DNA from: Sphaerisporangium album
GTDB taxonomy: Bacteria; Actinomycetota; Actinomycetes; Streptosporangiales; Streptosporangiaceae
Length of the DNA stretch: 64,000 bases
Direction: 5' to 3'
Assembly (NCBI RefSeq): GCF_003323745.1
Contig: NZ_QOIL01000015.1
Span: 1-64,000 of the forward strand
Position numbers and translations under genes: made by a program. Positions 29,911 to 38,878 of the stretch are shown here, piece by piece. The notes beneath the pieces were generated by a model. That model saw nothing but the letters and a program-made list of their open reading frames with translations. It did no database searches and was not told the origin of the DNA. How positions within the stretch are numbered: position 1 is the stretch's first letter; the number at the start of each line of letters is the position of its first letter.

Positions 29911-30990
29911 ATGACCCACCAGCCGACTCTCGACGAGATCCGCAAGGCGCCCAAGGTCCTGCTGCACGACCACCTCGACGGGGGCGTCCGGCCGCAGACC
30001 ATCATCGACCTGGCGCGTGAGACGGGCTACGACGCGCTCCCCACCACCGACGTGGAGGAGCTGCGCACCTGGTTCCGCGAGGCGTCCGACTCCGGGTCGC
30101 TGGAACGTTACCTGGAGACGTTCGACCACACCGTCGGCGTCATGCAGACCAGGGACGCGCTGGTGCGGGTCGCCGCCGAGTGCGCCGAGGACCTGGCGAA
30201 CGACGGCGTCGTGTACGCCGAGGTGCGCTACGCGCCCGAGCTGCACACCTCCGAAGGCCTCAGCCTGGACGAGGTCGTCGAGGCCGTCCTCGAAGGCTTC
30301 AAGATCGGCTCGGAGGGGCGCGGCATCCGCGTCGGCGCGCTGCTCACCGCCATGCGCCACCAGGCCCGCTCCATGGAGATCGCCGAGCTGGCCGTGCGCT
30401 ACCGCGACGTCGGCGTGGCCGGGTTCGACATCGCCGGCGCCGAGGCCGGGTTCCCTCCGACCCGCCACCTGGACGCGTTCGAGTACCTCCAGCGCGAGAA
30501 CTCCCACTTCACGATCCACGCGGGGGAGGGCTTCGGGCTGCCCTCGATCTGGCAGGCGCTCCAGTGGTGCGGCGCGGACCGCCTCGGCCACGGCGTGCGC
30601 ATCATCGACGACATCCAGGTCGCCACGGACGGCACCCCCAAGCTGGGGCGGCTCGCCGCGTACGTCCGGGACAAGCGGATCCCGCTGGAGATGTGCCCCA
30701 CGTCCAACCTGCAGACCGGCGCGGCGACGTCCCTGGCGGAGCACCCGATCGGCCTGCTGCGCCGCCTGTACTTCCGCGTCACCGTCCACACCGACAACCG
30801 GCTGATGAGCGACACCAGCGTGTCCAAGGAGTTCGCCAACCTCGTCGAGACCTTCGGATACGGGTGGGACGACCTTCAGTGGTTCACGGTCAACGCGATG
30901 AAGTCGGCGTTCATCCCGTTCGACGAACGCCTCGCGCTCATCAACGGCGTCATCAAGCCCGGCTTCGCCCAGCTCAAGTGGCAGGCCTGA
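29911..30990 (+). CDS. add: Adenosine deaminase
   Basis: Converts (deoxy)adenosine to (deoxy)inosine, which feeds PunA. 359 residues. Metal and catalytic motifs: [11 protein letters not shown] (two zinc His), [13 protein letters not shown] (His and catalytic Glu region), [17 protein letters not shown] and [17 protein letters not shown]. This belongs to the same salvage set as the importer, cdd, deoA and punA although it lies 3.4 kb from deoA. Confidence 0.95.
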   Translation: MTHQPTLDEIRKAPKVLLHDHLDGGVRPQTIIDLARETGYDALPTTDVEELRTWFREASDSGSLERYLETFDHTVGVMQTRDALVRVAAECAEDLANDGVVYAEVRYAPELHTSEGLSLDEVVEAVLEGFKIGSEGRGIRVGALLTAMRHQARSMEIAELAVRYRDVGVAGFDIAGAEAGFPPTRHLDAFEYLQRENSHFTIHAGEGFGLPSIWQALQWCGADRLGHGVRIIDDIQVATDGTPKLGRLAAYVRDKRIPLEMCPTSNLQTGAATSLAEHPIGLLRRLYFRVTVHTDNRLMSDTSVSKEFANLVETFGYGWDDLQWFTVNAMKSAFIPFDERLALINGVIKPGFAQLKWQA

Positions 30991-30996
30991 ACACCT

Positions 30997-31079
30997 CGCC
31001 GGAGGCGGCACGAGCACCGCGCGGGCGCCGTGCCGCGGGGGGCGGGAACGCCGCGCCGGAGGCGTTACGAGCACTGCGC
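30997..31079. repeat. Imperfect 26-bp direct repeat after add
   Basis: cgccggaggcggcacgagca... at 30997-31022 and cgccggaggcgttacgagca... at 31054-31079 agree at 23 of 26 positions. They lie in the 146-bp gap between add and the next gene. No function visible. Confidence 0.6.
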
Positions 31080-31136
31080 CGCAGACGTTAGCGTGGTGAC
31101 CGCACGGCGAAGTGGAAGGGTGACGGTGAGCGAGCG

Positions 31137-31760
31137 GTGAAACCCGAGGTTTTCCGATCCAAGACGGCCTGGGTTCTCGGCTGGGTATGGATGGCGTTCG
31201 CCGCGTTCAACGGCGTCGACCTGATCCTCCACGGGAGCATTCCGTCGGCCATGGTGGCCGGCGCGGTGCTCGCCGTGCTCACCGCGGCGGTCTTCGTCGG
31301 CTGCCTGCGCCCGGGCATCCTCCCCCGGGAGGACGGCATCCTCGTGCGCAACCCGCTGCGCAACGTCTTCGTGCCGTGGAAGGCCGTCGACAACATCCAC
31401 GTCTCGCACGCGATCGTCATCGAGTCCGGCGACGGCGTCGTGCGCTGCTGGACTCCGCAGGCGTCGGCCCGCGAGCGCGCAAAGGCCGTGCGGCGCGGCG
31501 CGGTGGCCACGCCCGCCAAGTCGTCGGGGCGCTACCCCACGAGCACGCCGCAGATCTCGCGCGCCGAGCAGGCCGCCCTCAAGGCCATGGCGGGCCGCAC
31601 CCACGCCGACTGGGTGGCCCAGCAGCTCACCGACGAGGCCGAGCGAAGGTCCCGCGGCCCCGAGCCCACCCGGCCCCTCACCATGACCTGGTCCCCCTCG
31701 GCCCTCACCGCCCTGGCCGCCGCCCTGACCCTCGTCATCGCCGCCCTCATCGTCGCCTGA
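31137..31760 (+). CDS. Bacterial PH-domain membrane protein
   Basis: 207 residues. Two N-terminal helices (AWVLGWVWMAFAAFNGVDLI, AMVAGAVLAVLTAAVFVGCL), a PH-like strand region GILPREDGILVRNPLRNVFVPWKAV and HVSHAIVIESGDGVVRCW, an alpha-helical cytoplasmic part, and a C-terminal helix (ALTALAAALTLVIAALIVA). Such bPH/YdbS-like proteins are of unknown function in actinomycetes. GTG start. Convergent with the mutase gene. Confidence 0.75.
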   Translation: MKPEVFRSKTAWVLGWVWMAFAAFNGVDLILHGSIPSAMVAGAVLAVLTAAVFVGCLRPGILPREDGILVRNPLRNVFVPWKAVDNIHVSHAIVIESGDGVVRCWTPQASARERAKAVRRGAVATPAKSSGRYPTSTPQISRAEQAALKAMAGRTHADWVAQQLTDEAERRSRGPEPTRPLTMTWSPSALTALAAALTLVIAALIVA

Positions 31761-31767
31761 CCATACG

Positions 31768-31799
31768 GACGGCCCGCCGCGCGAAGTGGGCGAGCCGTC
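31768..31799. terminator. Putative bidirectional terminator
   Basis: gacggcccgcc and ggcgagccgtc pair at 10 of 11 positions between the convergent PH-domain and mutase genes; the right arm touches the mutase stop codon. Confidence 0.45.
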
Positions 31800-33429
31800 A
31801 GAGCGCCAGGGCCGCGGAGAGCGCCGCCTTGAGGGAGGACAGTTCCTCGGTGGCCCGCACCCGGGCGGACGGGACGTCGCGCTCGACCGGGGTGACGATT
31901 TCCAGGTAGCACTTGAGCTTGGGTTCGGTGCCCGAAGGGCGGATCACCACGCGGGCGTCCCCCGCGAGGCGGTAGCGCAGGCCGTCCGTGGGAGGCAGGC
32001 CGTCGACGCCCGCGCTCAGGTCCTCCGCCGACAGCACCGTACGGCCGGCGAGTTCCTTCGGCGGGCCGGACCTCAGCCGGTCCATCGCGCCGGCGATGAG
32101 CGACAGGTCCTGCACGCGCACCGACAACTGTGCGGTCGCGTGAAGCCCGTACCTCTGCGCCTGCCGGTCGAGCAGGTCCAGCAGCGTGTGACCGTCCCGC
32201 GCCGCCTCGGCCGCCATCGCCGCGACCGTCAGCGCCGCCCCGATTCCGTCCTTGTCCCGCACCGGCAGCCCCTGGTCCGAGCCGACGGTGTACCCGAGCG
32301 CCTCTTCGTACCCGTAGACCAGCCCGTCCCCGGCCTTGACGATCCACTTGAACCCGGTGAGCGTCTCGGCGTGCCGCACCCCGTGCGCCTCGGCGATCCT
32401 GCCGAGCAGCGAGGACGACACGATCGACGCGGCCACCGACCGGCCCGGCCCCGACGTGCGCGCGATGACGTACTCGCCCAGCAGCCCGCCCACCTCGTCG
32501 CCGGTGAGCATGCGAAAGCCCCCCTCGGGGAGCGGCACGCCCACGGCGCAGCGGTCGGCGTCCGGGTCGTTGGCGATGATCAGATCGGCCCCGGCCTTCT
32601 CGGCCAGCTCCAGGGACAGATCCATCGCGCCGGGTTCCTCCGGGTTGGGGAATGCGACGGTGGGAAAGTCCGGGTCCGGCGTGAACTGCGCCTCGACGGC
32701 GGCGGGAGCCGCGAACCCGGCCGAGGCGAACGCCCGCAGCAGGATCGCGCCGCCCACGCCGTGCATCGGCGTGTAGACGATCCGCAGGTCGCGCGCCTCG
32801 CCCAGCGGCAGCTCGGCGAGCGCGGCGAGGTACGGCTCGACGATGGCCGCGTCACCCAGCGTCTCCCACTCGCTCCCGAGCGGCAGCTCGTCCACCCGGC
32901 CGACGGCGTCGATGGCGGCCGAGATCTCCTCGTCCAGCGGCGGCACGATCTGCGACCCGTCGCCCCAGTACACCTTGTACCCGTTGTCCCGGGGCGGGTT
33001 GTGGGAGGCGGTCACCATGACCCCGGCGTCGGCGTCGAGGTGGCGTACCGCGAAGGCGAGGACCGGGGTCGGCCAGTGGTCCTCCATCAGCGAGACGCGC
33101 AGCCCCGCGCCGGTGAGCACGGCCGCCGAGTCACGGGCGAAGACGTCGGAGTTGTGCCGCGCGTCGTACCCGATGACGACGTGCCCGCCCGGCCCGAGCC
33201 GCCTGGCCAGGCCGGCGGCGGCGCGCATGACGGTCACCCGGTTCATGCGGTTCGGCCCGGCGCCGAGCTCGCCGCGCAGCCCGGCCGTGCCGAACTCCAG
33301 CTTGGCCCCGAAGCGGTCCAGGAGCGCCGCCTCGTCGCCGTCCCGGAGGACGCGGCTGAGCTCCTCGCGCGTCTCCGGGTCCGGGTCCTGCGCCAGCCAC
33401 TCCTCCGCGCGCCGCACGAGATCAGTCAT
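31798..33429 (-). CDS. Phosphohexomutase / phosphopentomutase-like (PgcA family)
   Basis: 543 residues of the alpha-D-phosphohexomutase superfamily. Serine loop VMVTASHNPPRDNGYKVYWG (phosphoserine), metal loop ANDPDADRCAVG, sugar loop region GYEEALGYTVGSDQGL, and phosphate loop VIRPSGTEPKLKCYLE. This length and the SHNP loop fit the PgcA/PGM2-type enzymes acting on glucose 1-phosphate or ribose/deoxyribose 1-phosphate. Directly downstream of punA on the same strand (87 bp), so a phosphopentomutase role, converting pentose 1-phosphate from PunA and DeoA to the 5-phosphate, is likely. Confidence 0.9.
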   Translation of the reverse strand: MTDLVRRAEEWLAQDPDPETREELSRVLRDGDEAALLDRFGAKLEFGTAGLRGELGAGPNRMNRVTVMRAAAGLARRLGPGGHVVIGYDARHNSDVFARDSAAVLTGAGLRVSLMEDHWPTPVLAFAVRHLDADAGVMVTASHNPPRDNGYKVYWGDGSQIVPPLDEEISAAIDAVGRVDELPLGSEWETLGDAAIVEPYLAALAELPLGEARDLRIVYTPMHGVGGAILLRAFASAGFAAPAAVEAQFTPDPDFPTVAFPNPEEPGAMDLSLELAEKAGADLIIANDPDADRCAVGVPLPEGGFRMLTGDEVGGLLGEYVIARTSGPGRSVAASIVSSSLLGRIAEAHGVRHAETLTGFKWIVKAGDGLVYGYEEALGYTVGSDQGLPVRDKDGIGAALTVAAMAAEAARDGHTLLDLLDRQAQRYGLHATAQLSVRVQDLSLIAGAMDRLRSGPPKELAGRTVLSAEDLSAGVDGLPPTDGLRYRLAGDARVVIRPSGTEPKLKCYLEIVTPVERDVPSARVRATEELSSLKAALSAALAL

Positions 33430-33516
33430 CGCTCGCCCTTGCTACCTGAATCGAGATCTACCGACAATTCACGAAATACAGCCAGGAATCGCATGAAGCT
33501 CGGCCCGATCGCCAGG

Positions 33517-34320
33517 TCAGAGCTTGTTGACGACCTTGGCCAGCAGCACGCCCATGCGGCTCGCGGTCGCGCGGCCCACCGCGAGGACCTCCTCGTGGTT
33601 CAGCGGCACGCCGACCAGCCCCGCGCCGGGGTTCGTCACCAGCGAGATGCCCAGCACCTCGGCCCCGCCCTCCCGCGCCGTGATCGCCTCCAGCACGGTC
33701 GACATGCCGACGATGTCCGCGCCCAGCGTGCGCACCATGCGGATCTCGGCGGGCGTCTCGTACGTCGGCCCGCGGAACGCGACGTACACGCCCTCCGCCA
33801 GCGACGGGTCGGCCTCGCGGGCAAGGTCGCGCAGCCGCCGGGAGTAGACCTCGGTCAGGTCGACGAAGGTCGCGCCGGTGATCGGGTTGGCCCCGGTGAG
33901 GTTGATGTGGTCGCTGATCAGAACGGGGTCGCCGACGTTCTGAACCTCCGGCCGCAGCCCCCCGGCGGCGTTGGTGAGCACGACCGTGTGCGCTCCGGCG
34001 GCCAGTGCCGTGCGCACGCCGTGCACCACCGGCTCGACGCCCCTGCCCTCGTACAGGTGGGTGCGGCCCATCAGGACGAGGGCCTTGCGCCCGGACTCGG
34101 TCTCCACCGCCCGAATCGTCCCGGTATGACCGGCCACGGCGGGTGCGGCGAAACCGGGCAGGTCGGTCACACGGTGCTCGGAGATCGTCCTGCCGAGGGC
34201 GTCGGCGGCCGGGCCCCAGCCGGACCCCAGGACGAGGGCCACATCGAACGAGTCGACCCCGGTGAGGTCCTTCAGCGCGGCCGCGGCCTCCGCGGCGAGG
34301 GAGTAGGCGTCTTTGCTCAC
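33517..34320 (-). CDS. punA: Purine-nucleoside phosphorylase
   Basis: Trimeric type PNP: phosphorolysis of inosine/guanosine. 267 residues. Motifs: VALVLGSGWGPAADAL, GRTHLYEGRGVEPVVHGVR, VVLTNAAGGLRPEVQNVGDPV, HINLTGANP, FRGPTYETPAEIRM and GMSTVLEAITARE. The GTG start at 34320 (or the adjacent GTG 34326) is chosen from the family N-terminus; the frame continues upstream into the LysR gene only as a shadow. Probably transcribed with the mutase. Confidence 0.93.
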   Translation of the reverse strand: MSKDAYSLAAEAAAALKDLTGVDSFDVALVLGSGWGPAADALGRTISEHRVTDLPGFAAPAVAGHTGTIRAVETESGRKALVLMGRTHLYEGRGVEPVVHGVRTALAAGAHTVVLTNAAGGLRPEVQNVGDPVLISDHINLTGANPITGATFVDLTEVYSRRLRDLAREADPSLAEGVYVAFRGPTYETPAEIRMVRTLGADIVGMSTVLEAITAREGGAEVLGISLVTNPGAGLVGVPLNHEEVLAVGRATASRMGVLLAKVVNKL

Positions 34321-34331
34321 GTTCACCGAGG

Positions 34332-35246
34332 CTACAGTGCCGCTCCGCTCGCGTGTGACCTGGCCGCCCGCACGAAGATCTGGTGGAGGTCGCGGGCCGC
34401 GGCGGGCACCGATCCGGCGAGCGGGCGCTGGAGCACGAGCAGCACCTCGGTGTCGTCGCCCTCGATCGGACGCCAGGTGATCGCCCCGCACCTTTCCAGC
34501 GGGTCGCCGATGACGCTGAAGTCCGGCAGCACGGTCGCGCCGAGCCCCTCGGCGACCATCAGCTTGCCCATCTCGGCCCCGTCGGTGGAGTAGGAGAACG
34601 CCGGGCTCCGTCCGTTCAGCAGGCGGTGCACGAACCGGTGCATGACGTACCCGGACCGCATGACGACGAGGGGCTCGGCCAGCAGATCGTCCGCTGTGAT
34701 CGTCTGAAGTCGCGCCAGGGGGCTGCCGGACGGGACGCACGCCACCGGACGGCCGCGCAGGAGCTCGGTCGTGTGGAAGCCGGGCGGCAGGTCGTCCCCG
34801 GCGAGGTAGTTGACGAGCCCGAGGTCGAGGCCGCCCTCCAGCAGCCCCCGGTGGATCTCGGCCTGCCGCGCCTGGATCACCTCGACCTGCGTCCCCGGGT
34901 GCGACCCGCGGAACTCGCGGATCACCGGGACGAGCAGCGGGACGGTCGCCGCGTTCACCGTCCCGAGGCGGATCATGCGGCTGCTGCGGTGCTGCTCGTC
35001 GGCCGCGCGGCGCAGCTTGTCGACCGCGTCCAGCACGCCGATGATGTGCGGCAGCAGCTCGCGCCCCTCGTCGCTGATCTTCGCGCCCGAGCGCCTGCGG
35101 TCCAGCAGGTCCACGCCGAGCTCGCGCTCCAGGTTGCGGACGGTCTCGCTCAGCGCCGGCTGTGACAGGTGGAGCGCTTCGGCGGCGCGCCGCAGGGAGC
35201 CGAGCCGGGTCACGGCGGCGATGTACTCCAGTTGCTCGATACGCAT
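34332..35246 (-). CDS. LysR family transcriptional regulator
   Basis: 304 residues. Winged helix at 1-60 (MRIEQLEYIAAVTRLGSLRRAAEALHLSQPALSETVRNLERELG) and a substrate-binding domain from about 90 (RLGTVNAATVPLLVPVIREF, GGLDLGLVNYL, GYVMHRFVHRLL). Divergent from the SsuE-like gene, so the usual expectation is that it controls the organosulfur cluster through a site in the 200-bp gap. It stops 11 bp before punA on the same strand; cotranscription with punA is possible but probably accidental. Confidence 0.9.
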   Translation of the reverse strand: MRIEQLEYIAAVTRLGSLRRAAEALHLSQPALSETVRNLERELGVDLLDRRRSGAKISDEGRELLPHIIGVLDAVDKLRRAADEQHRSSRMIRLGTVNAATVPLLVPVIREFRGSHPGTQVEVIQARQAEIHRGLLEGGLDLGLVNYLAGDDLPPGFHTTELLRGRPVACVPSGSPLARLQTITADDLLAEPLVVMRSGYVMHRFVHRLLNGRSPAFSYSTDGAEMGKLMVAEGLGATVLPDFSVIGDPLERCGAITWRPIEGDDTEVLLVLQRPLAGSVPAAARDLHQIFVRAARSHASGAAL

Positions 35247-35343
35247 GGAGCCGTCCCCTTTGGCCGAGTCGATCCCGCTGGTGGCCCGCCGAGGTGGAAG
35301 GGGCGCCCTATCACCGCTTCGCGGATGCCTAATCGACCACCAA

Positions 35344-35372
35344 GCTACCCTACCTTTAAAGTAGGAAATAGC
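35344..35372. promoter_or_regulatory. Quasi-palindromic site between lysR and the ssuE-like gene
   Basis: CCTAC-C-TTTAAA-GTAGG (35349-35365) is symmetric around CTTTAAAG with one extra C; outer gcta/tagc arms extend it. This is an isolated AT-rich block in a divergent LysR intergenic region and the best candidate for the LysR site or for overlapping promoters. Confidence 0.5.
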
Positions 35373-35446
35373 CCGGTGGCGCGGCGTCCCGGAGGACGTC
35401 CCGTACCCGACCTCACTCGTCCTCAGCGGATCCCGAGGTGATCTCC

Positions 35447-36025
35447 ATGGCCACCGTCCTCTCCATCTCCGGAAGCCCGTCCCCGATCTCGCGCACCGCC
35501 CGCCTGCTGCGCCACCTCGACGTCCGGCTCGCCGCCCAGGGCCATCACGTGATCCCGCTGGACGTGCGCCTGCTGCCTTCCGAGGCCCTGATCGGCGCGG
35601 ACTTCGACCACCCGGCCGTCATCGAGGCCAGGACGCTGCTCGAGCGGGCCGACGGCATCGTCATCGGCACCCCCGTCTACAAGGCGGCCTACTCGGGCCT
35701 GCTCAAGTGCCTGCTCGACCTGCTGCCGCAGTACGCGATGGCGGGCAAGACGGTGCTGCCGCTCGCCACCGGAGGGACGACCGCCCACGTCCTGGCCATC
35801 GACTACGCGCTGCGGCCGGTGCTGTCGTCCATGGGCGCCGCGCACATCGTCCAGGGGTGGTTCGTCCTTGACCGGCACATCACCCTGCTGGACGACGGCG
35901 GGGTCGCGGTCGAGCCGGACACCCAGGTCGCGCTGGACAACGTCCTCGGCCAGTTCTCCACCGCCCTCGGCCGGAACCCGCTCACCACCCGGCCCGGCCC
36001 CTATCCACTCCCCGCCGCTGTCTGA
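35447..36025 (+). CDS. ssuE: NADPH-dependent FMN reductase (SsuE-like)
   Basis: Supplies reduced FMN to the monooxygenases downstream. 192 residues of the flavodoxin-like SsuE family: SISGSPSPISRTARLLRHL (FMN phosphate loop), GIVIGTPVYKAAYSGLLKCLLD, LLPQYAMAGKTVLPLATGG. ATG 35447 is preferred to GTG 35438 because GAGGTGA lies 5 bases before it. First gene of the organosulfur group. Confidence 0.9.
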   Translation: MATVLSISGSPSPISRTARLLRHLDVRLAAQGHHVIPLDVRLLPSEALIGADFDHPAVIEARTLLERADGIVIGTPVYKAAYSGLLKCLLDLLPQYAMAGKTVLPLATGGTTAHVLAIDYALRPVLSSMGAAHIVQGWFVLDRHITLLDDGGVAVEPDTQVALDNVLGQFSTALGRNPLTTRPGPYPLPAAV

Positions 36026-36146
36026 GCCACTATCTGAGCCGCCGTCCCCGCGCCCCGGGTGAAATCGGTCCAGCGCTGAACCCGTCCAGCGAGAAGCGCC
36101 CGATTATCCTCGTTTTCGCTGATCCGTACTCTCAGGAGGCCATATC

Positions 36147-37364
36147 GTGCCCGCGCCGACCCCCAGGGCCACCGACCCCGTACCCGCCCATGTGATCGCC
36201 GACGAGACCGAGGCCCTGGCCGTCGCCCAGGAACTGGCCGCCGCCTTCCACGCCGGCGCCGCCGAACGCGACGCGCAGCGCAAGCTCCCGCACGCCGAAC
36301 TCGACCGGCTCTCGGCCACGGGCCTGCTCGGCATCACCGTCCCGCGCGAGCACGGGGGAGCGGACGTCCCGGCGCGCGTCCTCGCCGAGGTCATGCGCCT
36401 GCTGGCCTCCGGCGACGCCAGCCTGGCGCAGATCCCGCAGAGCCACTTCGTCTACATCAACGTCCTGCGCCGCCAGGGCAGCCCTGACCAGCAGCGGTTC
36501 TTCTTCCGCGAGGTGCTGGACGGACGCCGCTTCGGCAACGCGCAGTCGGAGGCCGGCACCAAGCACGTCCAGGACATCCGCACCCGGCTGACCCCCGCCT
36601 CGGACGGCTGGTACCTGCTCGACGGCCTCAAGCACTACTCCACAGGCGCGCTGTTCGCCGACTGGATCCCCGTCCTCGCCCGCACCGAGGACGACGCCCT
36701 GCACGTCGCCTACATCCCGCGCGACGCCGCCGGGGTGACGGTCGTCGACGACTGGGAGGGCATGGGCCAGCGCACGACCGCCAGCGGCACCGTCCGCCTG
36801 GAGAACGTCAGCGTGCCCGCCGACCGCGTCGTCCCGCACCACCTGACCTTCCAGGGGCCCCAGTTGCACGGCGCGGTCGCCCAGCTTCTGCACGCCGCCA
36901 TCGACGCGGGCATCGCCGCGTCCGCGCTGGACGAGGCGGTGCGGTTCGTCCGCACCAAGAGCCGGCCCTGGTTCGAGAGCGGGTACGACACCGCCGCCGA
37001 GGAGCCTCTGCTCATCCAGCGGTTCGGCGAGCTGTCGCTGAAGGTCCGCGCCGCCGACGCGCTGCTCGACGCGGCGGGCCGCGCGGTCGACGCCGCCACC
37101 GCCGACCTCACCGACGCCACCGCGGGCGAGGCGTCCATCGCCGTGGCCGCCGCGAAGGTCCAGGCCGCGACGGCGGCGGTCGAGGTCGCCGACGCGTTGT
37201 TCGAGGTGAGCGGCACCCGCTCGGCCCTGGACAGCCTCAACCTGCACCGCTACTGGCGCGACGCGCGCACCCACACGCTGCACGACCCCGTCCGCTGGAA
37301 GGTGCAGCACATCGGCCGCTACGTCCTCAACGGCACCCTCCCACCCCGCCACGGCCTCCTCTGA
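36147..37364 (+). CDS. SfnB-like acyl-CoA dehydrogenase family monooxygenase
   Basis: 405 residues of the acyl-CoA dehydrogenase fold, closest in pattern to SfnB/DszC-type FMNH2-using sulfur acquisition oxidoreductases: GLLGITVPREHGGADVP, SLAQIPQSHFVYINVLRRQG, FGNAQSEAGTKHVQDI, GLKHYSTGALFADWIPV, HRYWRDARTHTLHDPVRWK. The Glu base of true acyl-CoA dehydrogenases is not evident, consistent with a monooxygenase. GTG start with AGGAGG. Works with the adjacent FMN reductase on sulfones or sulfonates, by inference. Confidence 0.88.
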   Translation: MPAPTPRATDPVPAHVIADETEALAVAQELAAAFHAGAAERDAQRKLPHAELDRLSATGLLGITVPREHGGADVPARVLAEVMRLLASGDASLAQIPQSHFVYINVLRRQGSPDQQRFFFREVLDGRRFGNAQSEAGTKHVQDIRTRLTPASDGWYLLDGLKHYSTGALFADWIPVLARTEDDALHVAYIPRDAAGVTVVDDWEGMGQRTTASGTVRLENVSVPADRVVPHHLTFQGPQLHGAVAQLLHAAIDAGIAASALDEAVRFVRTKSRPWFESGYDTAAEEPLLIQRFGELSLKVRAADALLDAAGRAVDAATADLTDATAGEASIAVAAAKVQAATAAVEVADALFEVSGTRSALDSLNLHRYWRDARTHTLHDPVRWKVQHIGRYVLNGTLPPRHGLL

Positions 37365-37510
37365 CCTCACCCCGCCGCCCGCGCCTGGGCTCACCCCCGA
37401 GCTCGTCACCCGCCTGACCACACCGTGCCGCCCTGAGCTCGTCACCCGCCTGAGCTCGTCGTGTGGCCGGACCCACGCCACATTCCCCTCATTGCCTACC
37501 GGAGATGCCG

Positions 37511-38665
37511 ATGAGCCTCACATTCCACTGGTTCCTTCCCACCTACGGTGACAGCCGGCACGTCGTCGGAGGCGGCCACGGGTTGCCCGCCGGGGCCGCC
37601 GGAGGCCAGCGCCCCGCCACCCTCGGCTACCTCAGCCAGATCGCCCGCGCCGCCGAGCAGCTCGGCTTCGTGGGCGCGCTCACCCCCACCGGGGCATGGT
37701 GTGAGGACGCCTGGCTCAGCACGGCCATGCTCGCCCGCGAGACCGAGCGGCTGAAGTTCCTGGTCGCGTTCCGCCCCGGCGTCGTGTCCCCGACCCTGGC
37801 CGCCCAGATGGCCTCCACCTACCAGCGGTACGCCCCCGGACGCCTGCTGCTCAACGTGGTCACCGGCGGCGAGAGCCACGAACAGCGCGCGTACGGCGAC
37901 TTCCTGGACAAGGACGCCCGTTACGCGCGGACGGGCGAATTCCTGTCCATCGTCCGGTCACTGTGGCAGGGGGAGACGGTGACGGCGAAGGGCGAGCACC
38001 TCCAGGTCGAGGAGGCGCGGCTGGCCCGCGTGCCCGACCCGGTGCCCCCGATCTACTTCGGCGGCTCCTCCCCGGCCGCGGGCGAGGTCGCGGCCCGCTA
38101 CAGCGACGTCTACCTCACCTGGGGCGAGCCGCCCGCGCAGGTCGAGCAGAAGCTCGACTGGATGCGCGAGCTCGCGGCCAAGGCCGGGCGCACCCTGCGC
38201 TTCGGCATCCGGCTGCACGTCATCACCCGCGACACCGCCGAGGCGGCCTGGGCGGAGGCGCGGCGCCTGCTGGACGGCTTCTCAGAGGAGGCGATCCGCG
38301 CCGTCCAGGCCGGCCTGGCCCGCAGCGAGTCCGAGGGACAGCGCCGCATGCTGGCCCTGCACGGCGGCAGCACCGCCGACCTGGAGGTCTCCCCGAACCT
38401 GTGGGCGGGCATCGGCCTGGTCCGCGGCGGCGCGGGCACCGCCCTGGTGGGCAGCCACGCCGAGGTCGCCGAGCGCATCGTCGAATACCACCGCCTCGGC
38501 ATCGACGAGTTCATCATGTCCGGCCACCCCCACGTCGAGGAGGCCTACTGGTTCGGCGAGGGCGTCCTGCCGATCCTGTCCGCCGCCGGCCTCTGGACCC
38601 ACCCCACCGCGACGACCGGCGACACCCCGGCCGAGATCCCTTTCGCCGGGGGTGTCGGTCGCTGA
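37511..38665 (+). CDS. ssuD: FMNH2-dependent alkanesulfonate monooxygenase (SsuD-like)
   Basis: Desulfonates alkanesulfonates to aldehyde and sulfite using reduced FMN. 384 residues, the normal length. LLM-class motifs: FHWFLPTYGDSRHV, GFVGALTPTGAWCEDAWL, KFLVAFRPGVVSPTLAAQMAST, GRLLLNVVTGGESHEQRAYGDFL, and IDEFIMSGHPHVEEAYWFGEGVLP. ATG 37511 follows CGGAG; ATG 37505 is a close alternative. The cluster lacks the SsuABC transporter in this window. Confidence 0.93.
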   Translation: MSLTFHWFLPTYGDSRHVVGGGHGLPAGAAGGQRPATLGYLSQIARAAEQLGFVGALTPTGAWCEDAWLSTAMLARETERLKFLVAFRPGVVSPTLAAQMASTYQRYAPGRLLLNVVTGGESHEQRAYGDFLDKDARYARTGEFLSIVRSLWQGETVTAKGEHLQVEEARLARVPDPVPPIYFGGSSPAAGEVAARYSDVYLTWGEPPAQVEQKLDWMRELAAKAGRTLRFGIRLHVITRDTAEAAWAEARRLLDGFSEEAIRAVQAGLARSESEGQRRMLALHGGSTADLEVSPNLWAGIGLVRGGAGTALVGSHAEVAERIVEYHRLGIDEFIMSGHPHVEEAYWFGEGVLPILSAAGLWTHPTATTGDTPAEIPFAGGVGR

Positions 38666-38780
38666 GGAAACAGAGAGGCGGACGAGCCTCACGCGCTGAG
38701 GAAACCTGACCGGCGGCGGGCGTCGTCGGGCCGAGAGCATGACCGGCGGCGGGCGTCGGTCGTTTGAGGAAGCAGAGCGG
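38652..38780. repeat. Direct repeats after ssuD
   Basis: tgaccggcggcgggcgtcg occurs exactly at 38707-38725 and 38740-38758 (33-bp period). A second, imperfect pair (tcggtcgctgaggaaacagag at 38655 and tcggtcgtttgaggaagcagag at 38756) shows that about 100 bp including the very end of ssuD has been partly duplicated. The 213-bp gap to the RDD gene holds no other gene. Confidence 0.65.
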
Positions 38781-38878
38781 AAGGCCGGGGTCAGCCGCCG
38801 TGGAACACGACGGTACGGCTCGATAACAGGGCTGTATTGCGGCCTATTCACGCTGATCATTTCTGGCAGACTGGCAGG

